Shown: piece after piece, positions 36,841 to 45,029 of the stretch
Layout of the letters: each line of letters opens with the position of its first letter
Position numbering within the stretch: position 1 is the first letter of the stretch
Source: VBAS01 sp963773465
Lineage (GTDB): Bacteria; Bacteroidota; Bacteroidia; Chitinophagales; Chitinophagaceae
NCBI GenBank assembly: GCA_963773465.1
Contig: CAVZBF010000001.1
Location: forward strand, 1,860,001 to 1,924,000
DNA: 64,000 nt
Direction: 5' to 3'
The notes under the pieces: generated by a model
The model's database searches: none
Seen by the model: only the letters and a program-made list of their open reading frames with translations
What the model was told of the DNA's origin: nothing
Translations under genes and position numbers: made by a program

Positions 36841-37884
36841 CTAATCATATTTCTCCAAAAGCCTGAAATGACGTTTTGCTTCCCTTAAAAAATCACGGCC
36901 CTTTTTATACGACCAGTATGGCGTTCCATGCTCATGATTGTATTTGCTTATTTCATACAATACTTTCCAATGCTTTAATATTTCACGGTACGCTTGCCCG
37001 ATTGTGAGGCCTGCATCATAAATATGATTCGGCTCGGCGCCGCAACCATTAAACTCAAGGATAGAATAATTTTTCCCTTCTTTCAGATCGTCAAGCGACA
37101 TGCATTTGATATCATAACGGCCATAGTAGAATTTATTTGTGTAATGACTAATCTCATCAAAAACCTTTAGCAGCTTTTCATCGGCAAGATGATGAAGATC
37201 GATAAATCTTGCGCCGCGATTATGATTGCCTGCATAGGAAAGATAAAAATGCTTGTCTTTTGCCAATACCCTTTGCAGCCGGTGTTCATGGCGGTGCTTC
37301 ATTTCTTCAAGCCGGTATTTTGCACGGGGATGCTGCAATATCAATTCCCATAAAGTTGATTTGCCATCGCCATACACTTCAAGCAATTCTTTTTGTATTA
37401 AACCACTGATCGTTCCCTTCATTTGCTGCGGATGCCGGTAATAAAAAACACTGAGCTCAACCGGCATATCGATTAGCTCCTGCACGATATATTCAACCGG
37501 TATTCTTTCATGATATTTTCTTAATTGCTCGTCGTTATCGATCCTTCTAAAAAGAATTCCTTTCATACCCACATCGGGTTTTACAATGAACGGGTATGTA
37601 AAACCATTTTCCAGGATCTTTTTTTTTACGTCGTCAAAAGAAAGATCATGGAGTATATAAATTGTTTTAGGATAAGATAGCGGCGGAAGCTGGTCATACA
37701 TTTCTTTTTTACTTTCTCCTTCGAAGCCGCCAAAAGTGATCGTCGGGTTTGATGAACTGAAAAACCAAAATGATCTTGCTTTCAAACAATACCATAGCCA
37801 CACAAATCCTATCGGAAAATACAGCACATAAAACGGCCATAACTCCCAATTGGTGACTCGTGAAAAAAAATTGTTTGCCTTCAT
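36841..37884 (-). CDS. ATP-grasp domain protein, D-Ala-D-Ala ligase-like (copy 2)
   Basis: 347 residues, clear paralogue of the gene at 34308. The hydrophobic N-terminus is conserved (NWELWPFYVLYFPIGFVWLWY split at the proline), as are PFIVKPDVGMKGILFRR, YIVQELIDMPVELSVFYYR, VYGDGKSTLWELI, YYGRYDIKCMSLDDL and ILEFNGCGAEPNHIYD. All ATP and metal ligands are kept, so both copies should be active. The GAGAEP to GCGAEP change and a longer basic middle (RHEHRLQRVLAKDKHF) distinguish them. First gene of the likely minus-strand cluster running down to 33114. Substrate unknown. Confidence 0.8.
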   Translation of the reverse strand: MKANNFFSRVTNWELWPFYVLYFPIGFVWLWYCLKARSFWFFSSSNPTITFGGFEGESKKEMYDQLPPLSYPKTIYILHDLSFDDVKKKILENGFTYPFIVKPDVGMKGILFRRIDNDEQLRKYHERIPVEYIVQELIDMPVELSVFYYRHPQQMKGTISGLIQKELLEVYGDGKSTLWELILQHPRAKYRLEEMKHRHEHRLQRVLAKDKHFYLSYAGNHNRGARFIDLHHLADEKLLKVFDEISHYTNKFYYGRYDIKCMSLDDLKEGKNYSILEFNGCGAEPNHIYDAGLTIGQAYREILKHWKVLYEISKYNHEHGTPYWSYKKGRDFLREAKRHFRLLEKYD

Positions 37885-37975
37885 GCAGTTAACAAAAATA
37901 TGGCTTGAAAAGCAGTATCTTGTTTTTGTACAATGGTAATTTCAGGTTATTTTTAAAAACCAAATACTAAACTTA

Positions 37976-38497
37976 ATGAGAAATTTTATACTATTTATTC
38001 TTGTACTGATCATTTTTTCTTCATTCAGCGTTAAACGAACTGAAGTTGTTTTACCACGAGCTAATGTTGAATCAGTAATCGATCCTCCAAAATCTGCAAT
38101 TCCTTTAGACAAGCTCGCTTCAATGAAAACAAAGGAGGCGGAAAAGATCCTTGGAAGAAAAATGTCCCTGAAAGAAAAGATTGGCTTTAAGATCACGCAG
38201 TATAAATTAAAAAAAGCTTTAAAAAATAAAGAACAAGGCAAAGCATCAAAGGGCCAGACCGCATTTATTCTTTCTTTGATATCATTATGTCTTCTTTTCA
38301 TACCGTATCTCTGTATCGCCTCTCTTCCATTAGCAATTGTCGGGATCGTTATGGGTGCACAAGCGAAAAAAGAAAACCCGAATGATAAAAAAGCTAACAC
38401 GGCGATCATTCTTGGAATTATCACCCTTGGCATAATTGTGCTGGCCGTAATTATCATAATAGCGCTCTTAGCATCCTTATCATGGAGCTTCGGTTAA
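37976..38497 (+). CDS. DUF4190-like membrane protein
   Basis: 173 residues. N-terminal signal-like helix (MRNFILFILVLIIFSSFSV), a basic linker (about 50-95, many lysines), then two C-terminal helices with the DUF4190 pattern SLISLCLLFIPYLCIASLPLA followed by GIVMGAQAKKENPNDKKANTA around the loop and AIILGIITLGIIVLAVIII. Predicted inner membrane. Divergent from ATP-grasp copy 2. Function unknown. Confidence 0.7.
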   Translation: MRNFILFILVLIIFSSFSVKRTEVVLPRANVESVIDPPKSAIPLDKLASMKTKEAEKILGRKMSLKEKIGFKITQYKLKKALKNKEQGKASKGQTAFILSLISLCLLFIPYLCIASLPLAIVGIVMGAQAKKENPNDKKANTAIILGIITLGIIVLAVIIIIALLASLSWSFG

Positions 38498-38546
38498 TTT
38501 CTTCATTTGCATTTATAAAATAAATTTATTGAGCGCAAAACTTCTA

Positions 38547-38578
38547 TTGCCTTTTTGTGGATAATTATACCATCTTTG
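38547..38578 (+). promoter_or_regulatory. Possible Bacteroidota promoter (TTG ... CATCTTTG)
   Basis: TTG at 38547-38549 and CATCTTTG at 38571-38578, 21 bases apart, resemble the -33 TTTG and -7 TAnnTTTG boxes used by the Bacteroidota housekeeping sigma factor. The CDS starts 38 bases further at 38617. One mismatch in the -7 box. Confidence 0.4.
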
Positions 38579-38616
38579 CACACATTGATCTGTCTAAATT
38601 TTATGAATAAATAATT

Positions 38617-39395
38617 ATGAAGGTTCCTGTACTTGCTGAGCTTTTTGCGGAAGGCAAATCACCCGAAATTTTATTTTGGGTAGGGTGTGCCGGAAGTTTT
38701 GATCAACGTGCCCAAAAAATTACAAAGGCTTTTGCAACAATTCTCGATAAAGTGGGGATCAATTATGCTATTCTTGGTAAAGAAGAAATGTGCACCGGCG
38801 ATCCCGTACGCAGGGCCGGCAATGAATTTATGTTTCAGATGATGGCGTACCAGAATATTCAAACGTTGAATAATTATGGCATAAAAAAAATTGTAACAGC
38901 CTGCCCGCATTGCTTTAATATTTTTAAAAATGAATATCCCGAATTGGGTGGTAATTATGAAGTCATTCATCATACGGTTTTTTTACAGCAATTGATTGAT
39001 GAAGGAAAAATAAAATTAAAGGAAGACGGCGCTTTCAAAGGAAAGAAGATAACTTATCATGACAGTTGTTATCTCGGCAGGGCAAATAATATTTATGAAG
39101 CGCCCCGTAAAGTTTTGGAAGCATTGGATGCAGAATTGGTGGAAATGAAACGTTGCAAAGCAAAGGACTTTGCTGTGGTGCCGGGGGTGCACAAATGTTT
39201 AAAGAAGAAGAAAAAGGAACTATCCGTGTAAATATTGAACGCACTAATGAGGCTATAGCAACCGGGGCCAATGTGATTGCAGCTGCTTGTCCTTTTTGTA
39301 ATACTATGCTAACCGATGGTGTGAAGCTTGCTGAAAAAGAAGACTCCGTAAGAGTGCTGGATATTGCCGAACTGGTTGCTGCAAGTTTAGCTTAA
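38617..39395 (+). CDS. (Fe-S)-binding CCG-domain protein, HdrB-like (one frameshift)
   Basis: About 259 residues carrying two cysteine-rich CCG domains: first ILFWVGCAGSFDQRA to CPHCFNIFKNEYP, second ITYHDSCYLGRANNIYEAPR to GLCCGAGGAQMFKEEE and CPFCNTMLTDG. These bind a non-cubane or 4Fe-4S cluster, as in heterodisulfide reductase subunit B and lactate-utilisation LutA. The second CCG motif lies in a different frame. One base appears to be missing near 39152-39154, after VEMKR, and restoring it gives the family sequence. The natural partner is the membrane HdrC-like protein at 26185. Cytosolic. Confidence 0.85.
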
Positions 39396-39404
39396 TTTTG
39401 TGCT

Positions 39405-39923
39405 ATGAATCTTGAATATAAAAATCTCCTCGATATAAACTTTTCTCCTGAGAGTCGTGTTTGGGTATATCAAAGCAGCCGCTTATTTACTTTGCAAGAA
39501 GCATTACTAATTGAAGAATTACTAAAAGATTTTACAGCAAAATGGTTGTCGCATGGTGTGCCCGTAAAAGGCGCCGGTTATTTATTCTTCGGCCAGTTTA
39601 TTATTTTAATGGCAGATGAAAAAGCAACCGGTGTCAGCGGATGCAGCACTGACAGTTCAGTTCGTTTAATAAAAGATATTGAACAAAGATTTGGTGTAAA
39701 CATGTTTGACAGAACAACGCTGGCATTTGTTGTAAAAGATAAAGTGCAGTTGTTACCGCTTTCTCAATTGCAATATGCTTTTGATAATGGGTTTATCAAT
39801 TCTGACACGTTATACTTTAATAATCTTGTGCAGACAAAAGAAGAACTGGAAAGCAATTGGATAATACCAGTGAGAGACAGTTGGCTTTCAAATAAAATTT
39901 TACTGAATAAATCAGTTTCGTAA
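39405..39923 (+). CDS. Conserved Bacteroidota protein of unknown function
   Basis: 172 residues, starting 9 bases after the HdrB-like gene. The sequence RVWVYQSSRLFTLQEALLIE, then KGAGYLFFGQFIILMADE and VSGCSTDSSVRLIKDIEQ, matches a small conserved family usually found beside CCG-domain proteins and sometimes labelled ABC transporter ATPase. No Walker motifs are present, so that label is not supported. Cytosolic; function unknown. Confidence 0.65.
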   Translation: MNLEYKNLLDINFSPESRVWVYQSSRLFTLQEALLIEELLKDFTAKWLSHGVPVKGAGYLFFGQFIILMADEKATGVSGCSTDSSVRLIKDIEQRFGVNMFDRTTLAFVVKDKVQLLPLSQLQYAFDNGFINSDTLYFNNLVQTKEELESNWIIPVRDSWLSNKILLNKSVS

Positions 39924-39928
39924 ATTAG

Positions 39929-39946
39929 TCCCGATAGCTATCGGGA
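39929..39946. repeat. Palindromic repeat TCCCGATAGCTATCGGGA
   Basis: A perfect 18-base palindrome identical to the copy at 24021. It fills the gap between the gene ending at 39923 and tRNA-Gly at 39954. Confidence 0.8.
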
Positions 39947-39953
39947 TAGAAAA

Positions 39954-40026
39954 GCGGCAGTAGCTCAGTTGGTAGAGCATTAGCTTCCCAAGCTAAGGGC
40001 CGAGGGTTCGAATCCCTTTTGCCGCT
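39954..40026 (+). tRNA. tRNA-Gly (anticodon CCC)
   Basis: 73 bases. The acceptor stem GCGGCAG pairs with TTGCCGC (one G-U), the D stem is GCTC/GAGC, the anticodon stem is TTAGC/GCTAA with loop TTCCCAA, and the T arm is GAGGG-TTCGAAT-CCCTT. The discriminator base is T. CCA is not encoded. Confidence 0.95.
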
Positions 40027-40134
40027 CACTTTGTAGTCTGTCGTCGACGGGTCACAAACTGTAGGCAGCACATTCGAGTATTTTTCCGGTAAGGTGTCTA
40101 AATTTGAATATTAGATAGTCTTATTTCCTTTTTT

Positions 40135-41025
40135 ATGGGAAAATCAACCAAACCTAACAACCCATTTCAACATGACGTAGTAGAGTTTCTCCAAACCATA
40201 GGGCATTGGTTAAAAATAAACTTTACTGCACAAACATTCGAAGTACTTGCTGCTTTGACGGCAGTAATAATTTCTTATTATGCGTTAAAGTCTGCCGATA
40301 AATCAGTAAAATTAACAAGGGAATCCTTAGATCTTACAAAACAATCCAATGAAGAAAATGATTCTCTAAATAAGGAGCTTTTTGTTCAGTATGCAAAACA
40401 GGCAGCCGCTTCTGATTCTTCAGCAAAAGCTACGGCGAATTTGGCAAAAACTTATAATGAACAGTTAGCGGTTTCAAAAAAAGCAATTCAAATACAACTG
40501 AGCAATTTAGAAGAACAAAGGAAGCAATTTGAGACCTTGAACACCCCATACGTACAATTAGAACCTAACCTTAACAACGCACCAAAGGAAAATGGCTGGC
40601 CAACTACTATCGATTATCAAATAAAGAATTTGGGTAAATTTCCTGTAAAAATTGTTTCCGGATATATAAGCCTGTATGTAAGCGCCTCCAGCAATGTTAG
40701 GTTTGAGGATGCTCACCTTGAACAAAATCACGAGTGCCTAAAAAAAATGCAAATATATGTGACCGATAAAACAGGGTATTATTCAATAAGAGATGTGCTT
40801 TATTTGCAAACGAAGGATAAAGATGGTCATTTATATCAATGTCCTACTCCATACACATCAAGGAATATTGCAGATTTTGTTAAAAGAAAGTCATTTCTTT
40901 ATATCGCCGCCTCCTTACGTTACGAAAGCTTACTTGACGCAAGCAAATATAAGTACGAAGTCTTAATCAAAATTGATAGAACAGAATTTGAATATTCTTA
41001 CAATAGAAATTTTAAGGTAAACTGA
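40135..41025 (+). CDS. Hypothetical membrane-anchored coiled-coil protein
   Basis: 296 residues. One membrane helix near 35-50 (FEVLAALTAVIISYYAL), then a coiled coil (about 55-140, LTRESLDLTKQSNEENDSLN and on to EEQRKQFETLNTP), then a beta-rich C-terminal domain (VKIVSGYISLYVSASS, YEVLIKIDRTEFEYSY). The layout resembles single-helix proteins with unknown cytoplasmic or periplasmic domains found in variable islands next to tRNAs. No homologue recognised. Its 3' end overlaps the convergent barrel gene by 14 bases. Confidence 0.65.
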   Translation: MGKSTKPNNPFQHDVVEFLQTIGHWLKINFTAQTFEVLAALTAVIISYYALKSADKSVKLTRESLDLTKQSNEENDSLNKELFVQYAKQAAASDSSAKATANLAKTYNEQLAVSKKAIQIQLSNLEEQRKQFETLNTPYVQLEPNLNNAPKENGWPTTIDYQIKNLGKFPVKIVSGYISLYVSASSNVRFEDAHLEQNHECLKKMQIYVTDKTGYYSIRDVLYLQTKDKDGHLYQCPTPYTSRNIADFVKRKSFLYIAASLRYESLLDASKYKYEVLIKIDRTEFEYSYNRNFKVN

Positions 41026-43414
41026 CTGGTTTTTTCTTCGCCACTTTTGTAAAATTATACGCCAGCGTCAACCTGTAATTCTTCGTTTGTGTTGTACTGG
41101 AAGAATTGACTATAAAATTTGTTCCGTATGTATTGGTGGTCGTTACCTGGTTCCGGAAAGGATCGATGAAATTCAGCGTAACAATAAATTTCTTATTAAA
41201 GAATTTCTTTTGCACGCCGGCATTCATACTTAAATTCCAGTTGACGGAGCCTTGCGGATTTGCAAAACGATTGCTTGTAAAGTTGCCGGTGAAGATCCAG
41301 ATATCTTTTATAGAATAGTTTCCATTAAGTGTTGTAGTAAATGAACCGCCATCACGATACTTTCTGACTGTCTTATCGAAATCACTGTACTGATTATACG
41401 TATAGCTTGCACTCACGTTTACTTTAATTTTTTTCTTGATTGTAAATCCATTCCAGCTGCTTACCTCATATTCTTTTCTGTGACTGATATTTTCCCATGT
41501 GACCTGTGTTTTACCATCACTCAATAATGTTCTTATTTGTGAGAAAATATCTTCTACCCTATTATAGCCTAAACCAAGATTCATAAAATATTTTGGCTTT
41601 GTACGGCCAATCACAAAGTCAAAGTTGTGTGCCAGCGAAGGATTTAATTGATAATTACCAAAACGGGTATTATAAGGATCAGAGAAATCAATTGTAGGAT
41701 TTAGTTCGTTTATTCCCGGCCGGCGGATTGTTTTGCGATACGATAATGTAACATTCAAATTATCGCTCCAGCTTTTGTTGATATTTGCAAATGGCAAAAG
41801 ATTCCAATAATTATTTCCAACCTCTTTCCCTTCTTTGATCAGGTCAAAATTGATTGAAGTTCGTTCTGCGTTGACACCTGCTGTGACGCTAAACCGTTCT
41901 CCTAAGACTTGTCTCAATGATGCCCGGAGATTGCTTACATCCTGGTGAAATTTAAAATGATTACTTAACAAGTCCATCGGCATGAAAACTTTCTCAGGTT
42001 TTTTCAAATAAGCCGCATCAACTATGATATGACTGTTATTACGATTGTACACAGTACCCACAGAAAGAAAAGTTTTCTTTTCAACAAGCGGTTTGTCATA
42101 GCTGATCCGGATATAATAGCCATTGTTTTTGCTATCCGTTATTTGTTCCTGTGTAGAATCAGTTCCGTTAGGAGAATGATCAGGATTAAAGAACTGCTGG
42201 TAAAAAAGCCTGTCACTTTTATTTAATGAGAAATTGGCGCCGGTTATTATCCTGAATTGTTCACCTGCTTTTTTACCTTTCCTTGTATACATTAAATTAA
42301 GACCAGGATTGTAATTGTCACCTTCGCTTCGTATCGTTCTTTCACTTAATTTATAAATATCATTGAACCGGTTAAGATTTGTGTATTCGGTAGTATTGCG
42401 GTTATTAAAATCATTTTGATTATACGTTGCAGTAAAATTCAGAATTTGCGTTTTCGAAATATCGTAATCAATATTTATTCTCAAATTCGGGCGAATACTT
42501 TTATTCAGAAAATCATTTTGCGTAAGAAAATAATTAGTTGAGTCAGTATAAATATTTTTTCTTTCTGAGTTGCCAAAGCCATTAAAACGATTAAAGCCGG
42601 CGCCGGCAATTACATTTATTGCAAACTTGTTTTTCCGGTAATTAAAATTTCCATTCACACTGCCTTCTCCTCTTGTTCCTGCTGAAATGCTTAACCGGCC
42701 TCCCATTCCCACTTTCCCTTTTCTCGTCACAATATTTATCACACCGCCTTGTTCATTTGCATATTGCGGAGGCGGGTTCGTCATCACTTCAATTTTTTCA
42801 ATAGAACTTCCGGGTAATGACTCTAACAGATCCTGCAATTGCTGAAGATTTAATTCAACCGGCTTATCATCGATAAGTATTTTAGGTTCTTTTCCCCGCA
42901 CCAGAATTTTTCCATTGGGATCTTTTGAAACAAGAGGAACGCTATTAAGCAATTCACTTGCATTGCTACCCGCCGCAACCGCGGATTCACTTGCATTAAA
43001 AGTTATGTTACCATCTTTGGACTCGATCAATGGTTTTTCCGCATAAACAACAACCGTCTCCAGTTCTTTTGACTTTGTAGATAACCGTATATCCGCAAGA
43101 TTAAAATCTGATCGCTCAGCCCGAACATTAATACTATCGATCCTTAAAGAAGTAAAACCAACAAATGAAATATTGAGACTGTAATAACCAAATGAGAGAC
43201 CTGTAAATAAAAACTCTCCATTTTTATCAGCAATACTGGTGATCCTTTTATCAGAGCCAATTAAAATTAATTGAACAGAAGCTCCGGCTATGGGCTTTTG
43301 GCTTAGGGAATCCATCAGGTTGCCTGCGATTATACCAGTACTCTTTTTTATCTCCTGGGTAAAGGCGGTAATCCCCAAAATCAGAAAAATTGCCAGAAAT
43401 CCGAATCTCCTCAT
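41012..43414 (-). CDS. TonB-dependent receptor-like outer-membrane beta-barrel protein
   Basis: 800 residues. Signal peptide MRRFGFLAIFLILGITAFTQ, a CarboxypepD_reg-like domain (about 28-110, AGNLMDSLSQKPIAGASVQL), a plug domain (about 125-230, GNITFNASESAVAAGSNA, LLNSVPLVSKDPNGKILVRG and PPPQYANEQGGVINIVTRKG), then a large barrel of the OMP_b-brl_3 kind ending KNYRLTLAYNFTKVAKKKP. No TonB box is clear, and no SusD partner is adjacent. It probably imports a siderophore, peptide or other bulky ligand, or is a receptor without a known ligand. Confidence 0.87.
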   Translation of the reverse strand: MRRFGFLAIFLILGITAFTQEIKKSTGIIAGNLMDSLSQKPIAGASVQLILIGSDKRITSIADKNGEFLFTGLSFGYYSLNISFVGFTSLRIDSINVRAERSDFNLADIRLSTKSKELETVVVYAEKPLIESKDGNITFNASESAVAAGSNASELLNSVPLVSKDPNGKILVRGKEPKILIDDKPVELNLQQLQDLLESLPGSSIEKIEVMTNPPPQYANEQGGVINIVTRKGKVGMGGRLSISAGTRGEGSVNGNFNYRKNKFAINVIAGAGFNRFNGFGNSERKNIYTDSTNYFLTQNDFLNKSIRPNLRINIDYDISKTQILNFTATYNQNDFNNRNTTEYTNLNRFNDIYKLSERTIRSEGDNYNPGLNLMYTRKGKKAGEQFRIITGANFSLNKSDRLFYQQFFNPDHSPNGTDSTQEQITDSKNNGYYIRISYDKPLVEKKTFLSVGTVYNRNNSHIIVDAAYLKKPEKVFMPMDLLSNHFKFHQDVSNLRASLRQVLGERFSVTAGVNAERTSINFDLIKEGKEVGNNYWNLLPFANINKSWSDNLNVTLSYRKTIRRPGINELNPTIDFSDPYNTRFGNYQLNPSLAHNFDFVIGRTKPKYFMNLGLGYNRVEDIFSQIRTLLSDGKTQVTWENISHRKEYEVSSWNGFTIKKKIKVNVSASYTYNQYSDFDKTVRKYRDGGSFTTTLNGNYSIKDIWIFTGNFTSNRFANPQGSVNWNLSMNAGVQKKFFNKKFIVTLNFIDPFRNQVTTTNTYGTNFIVNSSSTTQTKNYRLTLAYNFTKVAKKKPVSLP

Positions 43415-43549
43415 AGCGCAAATTTAGACGACAGAACTGTTGAATGCCTGCTTTTTGTGATGGAAGAATGGCCTGTTTATTATTTGCACATGCCATCCTG
43501 TCACCAACTGGGTTGATTTACTTAAATTTGCTGTCCAATTTAAAATTGA

Positions 43550-44993
43550 ATGCTTGATTATATAACAGATAAAGTGCAGGATGAGACCCGCCAGGGCGAA
43601 GCATTCGCTCCATTTACTGGAAGATCCTAATCCGTATAAAAAGCTATTCTATATCGAAAGCTATGGATGCCAGATGAATTCTGCTGACAGCGAGATTGTT
43701 GCTTCTATCTTGAATAAAGAAGGTTTTGGCGCTACACGTAATTATGCAAGAAGCTGATCTTATTTTATTCAATACCTGTTCTATTCGTGAAAAAGCAGAG
43801 CAAACGGTTCGCAAACGACTGACTGAATTCAAAAAAATAAAAGACGCGAAGCCGGGTATGCTTATCGGCGTGCTGGGTTGCATGGCGGAACGGTTAAAAT
43901 CAAAATTACTGGAAGAAGAAAAATTGGTTGACATAGTGGTTGGCCCTGATGCATATCGCACTTTACCCGGATTGATCGAAGAAGCCGAAGGCGGACAAAA
44001 AGCAGTAAATGTTTTATTAAGCCGTGATGAAACTTATGCAGATATTTCTCCGGTGCGACTTGACAGCAATGGGGTCACTGCATTTGTAAGTATTATGCGT
44101 GGTTGTAATAATATGTGCTCCTTTTGTGTGGTTCCGTTTACAAGGGGAAGGGAAAGAAGCCGTGATGCCCGTTCAATAGTAAATGAATGCAGGGACCTGT
44201 TTGAAAAAGGATATCAGGGAAGTAACATTGCTGGGCCAGAATGTAGATAGTTATTACTATACACCCGCCAACCCCCTAAGGAGGGAGTTGTGGAAGACCC
44301 GATCACATTTGCAAAACTGCTGGAAATGGTTGCAATAATTTCTCCTCTACTCCGGGTTCGTTTTTCTACTTCGCATCCAAAAGATATTACCGATGAAGTG
44401 TTGCACACCATGGCAAAATATGAAAACATTTGCAAATACATTCATCTGCCTGTGCAAAGCGGCAGCACAAGGATCTTGCAATTGATGAACCGCACCTATA
44501 CAAGAGAATGGTATATGGCAAAAGTGAACGCATCCGTGAGATAATGCCCGATTGCGGAATATCTTCAGATATCATTGCAGGTTTTTGTACTGAAGAAGAA
44601 GATGATCACAAGGACACCTTAAGCATTAATGGAATATAGCCGATACGATATGAGCTATATGTTTTTTTACAGCGAACGACCGGGCACACTTGGCCAAAGA
44701 AGATATAAAGATGATGTTCCTGAAGATATGAAAAAAAGAAGGCTGCAGGAAATTGTTGAAGTACAGAACAAATTATCATTGGAAAGCAATAAAAAAGATA
44801 TTGGAAAAACATTTAAAGTATTGATAGAAGGCGACAGTAAACGAAGTGATAAGGACTGGATGGGAAGAAGCTCACAAAATAAAGTAATCGTATTTCCAAA
44901 AGAAAGATTATCAATTAAAAAAAGGAGATTATGTAAATGTGAAAGTGACATGATTGCACGCAGGCAACTTTATTAGGAACAATTATTAATTAA
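43550..44993 (+). CDS. miaB: tRNA 2-methylthio-N6-isopentenyladenosine synthase MiaB (many frameshifts)
   Basis: MiaB adds the methylthio group to i6A37 of tRNA by radical SAM chemistry. Cysteines of the auxiliary cluster are seen in ESYGCQMNSADSE, FNTCSIREKAEQT and GVLGCMAERL; the radical SAM triad is GCNNMCSFCVVPFTRGRERS. The TRAM-domain end FKVLIEGDSKRS is kept, and the last residues TLLGTIIN reach a stop at 44991-44993. The start is the ATG at 43550 (MLDYITDKVQDE). At least five shifts (near 43610, 43735, 44215, 44525 and 44910) split it into pieces. A 22-base hairpin sequence (44269-44290) is inserted in frame. Repaired length is about 481, normal. Confidence 0.85.
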
Positions 44994-45029
44994 TAATTAT
45001 TAATTCAATAATTGCGAATAATTATAAAA

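Noticed and set aside
39405..39923. ABC transporter ATPase
   Set aside because: The label is used for relatives, but no Walker A, signature or Walker B motif is present.
39954..41025. Integrated island at tRNA-Gly
   Set aside because: No integrase, no repeated tRNA 3' end in the flank and only one unknown gene before a normal outer-membrane gene.
41012..43414. Polysaccharide utilisation locus
   Set aside because: No SusD, no glycoside hydrolase and no sensor gene next to the receptor.
43550..44993. Programmed frameshifting in miaB
   Set aside because: Breaks are many, scattered and without slippery-site plus stem-loop pattern; neighbouring genes have the same kind of breaks.
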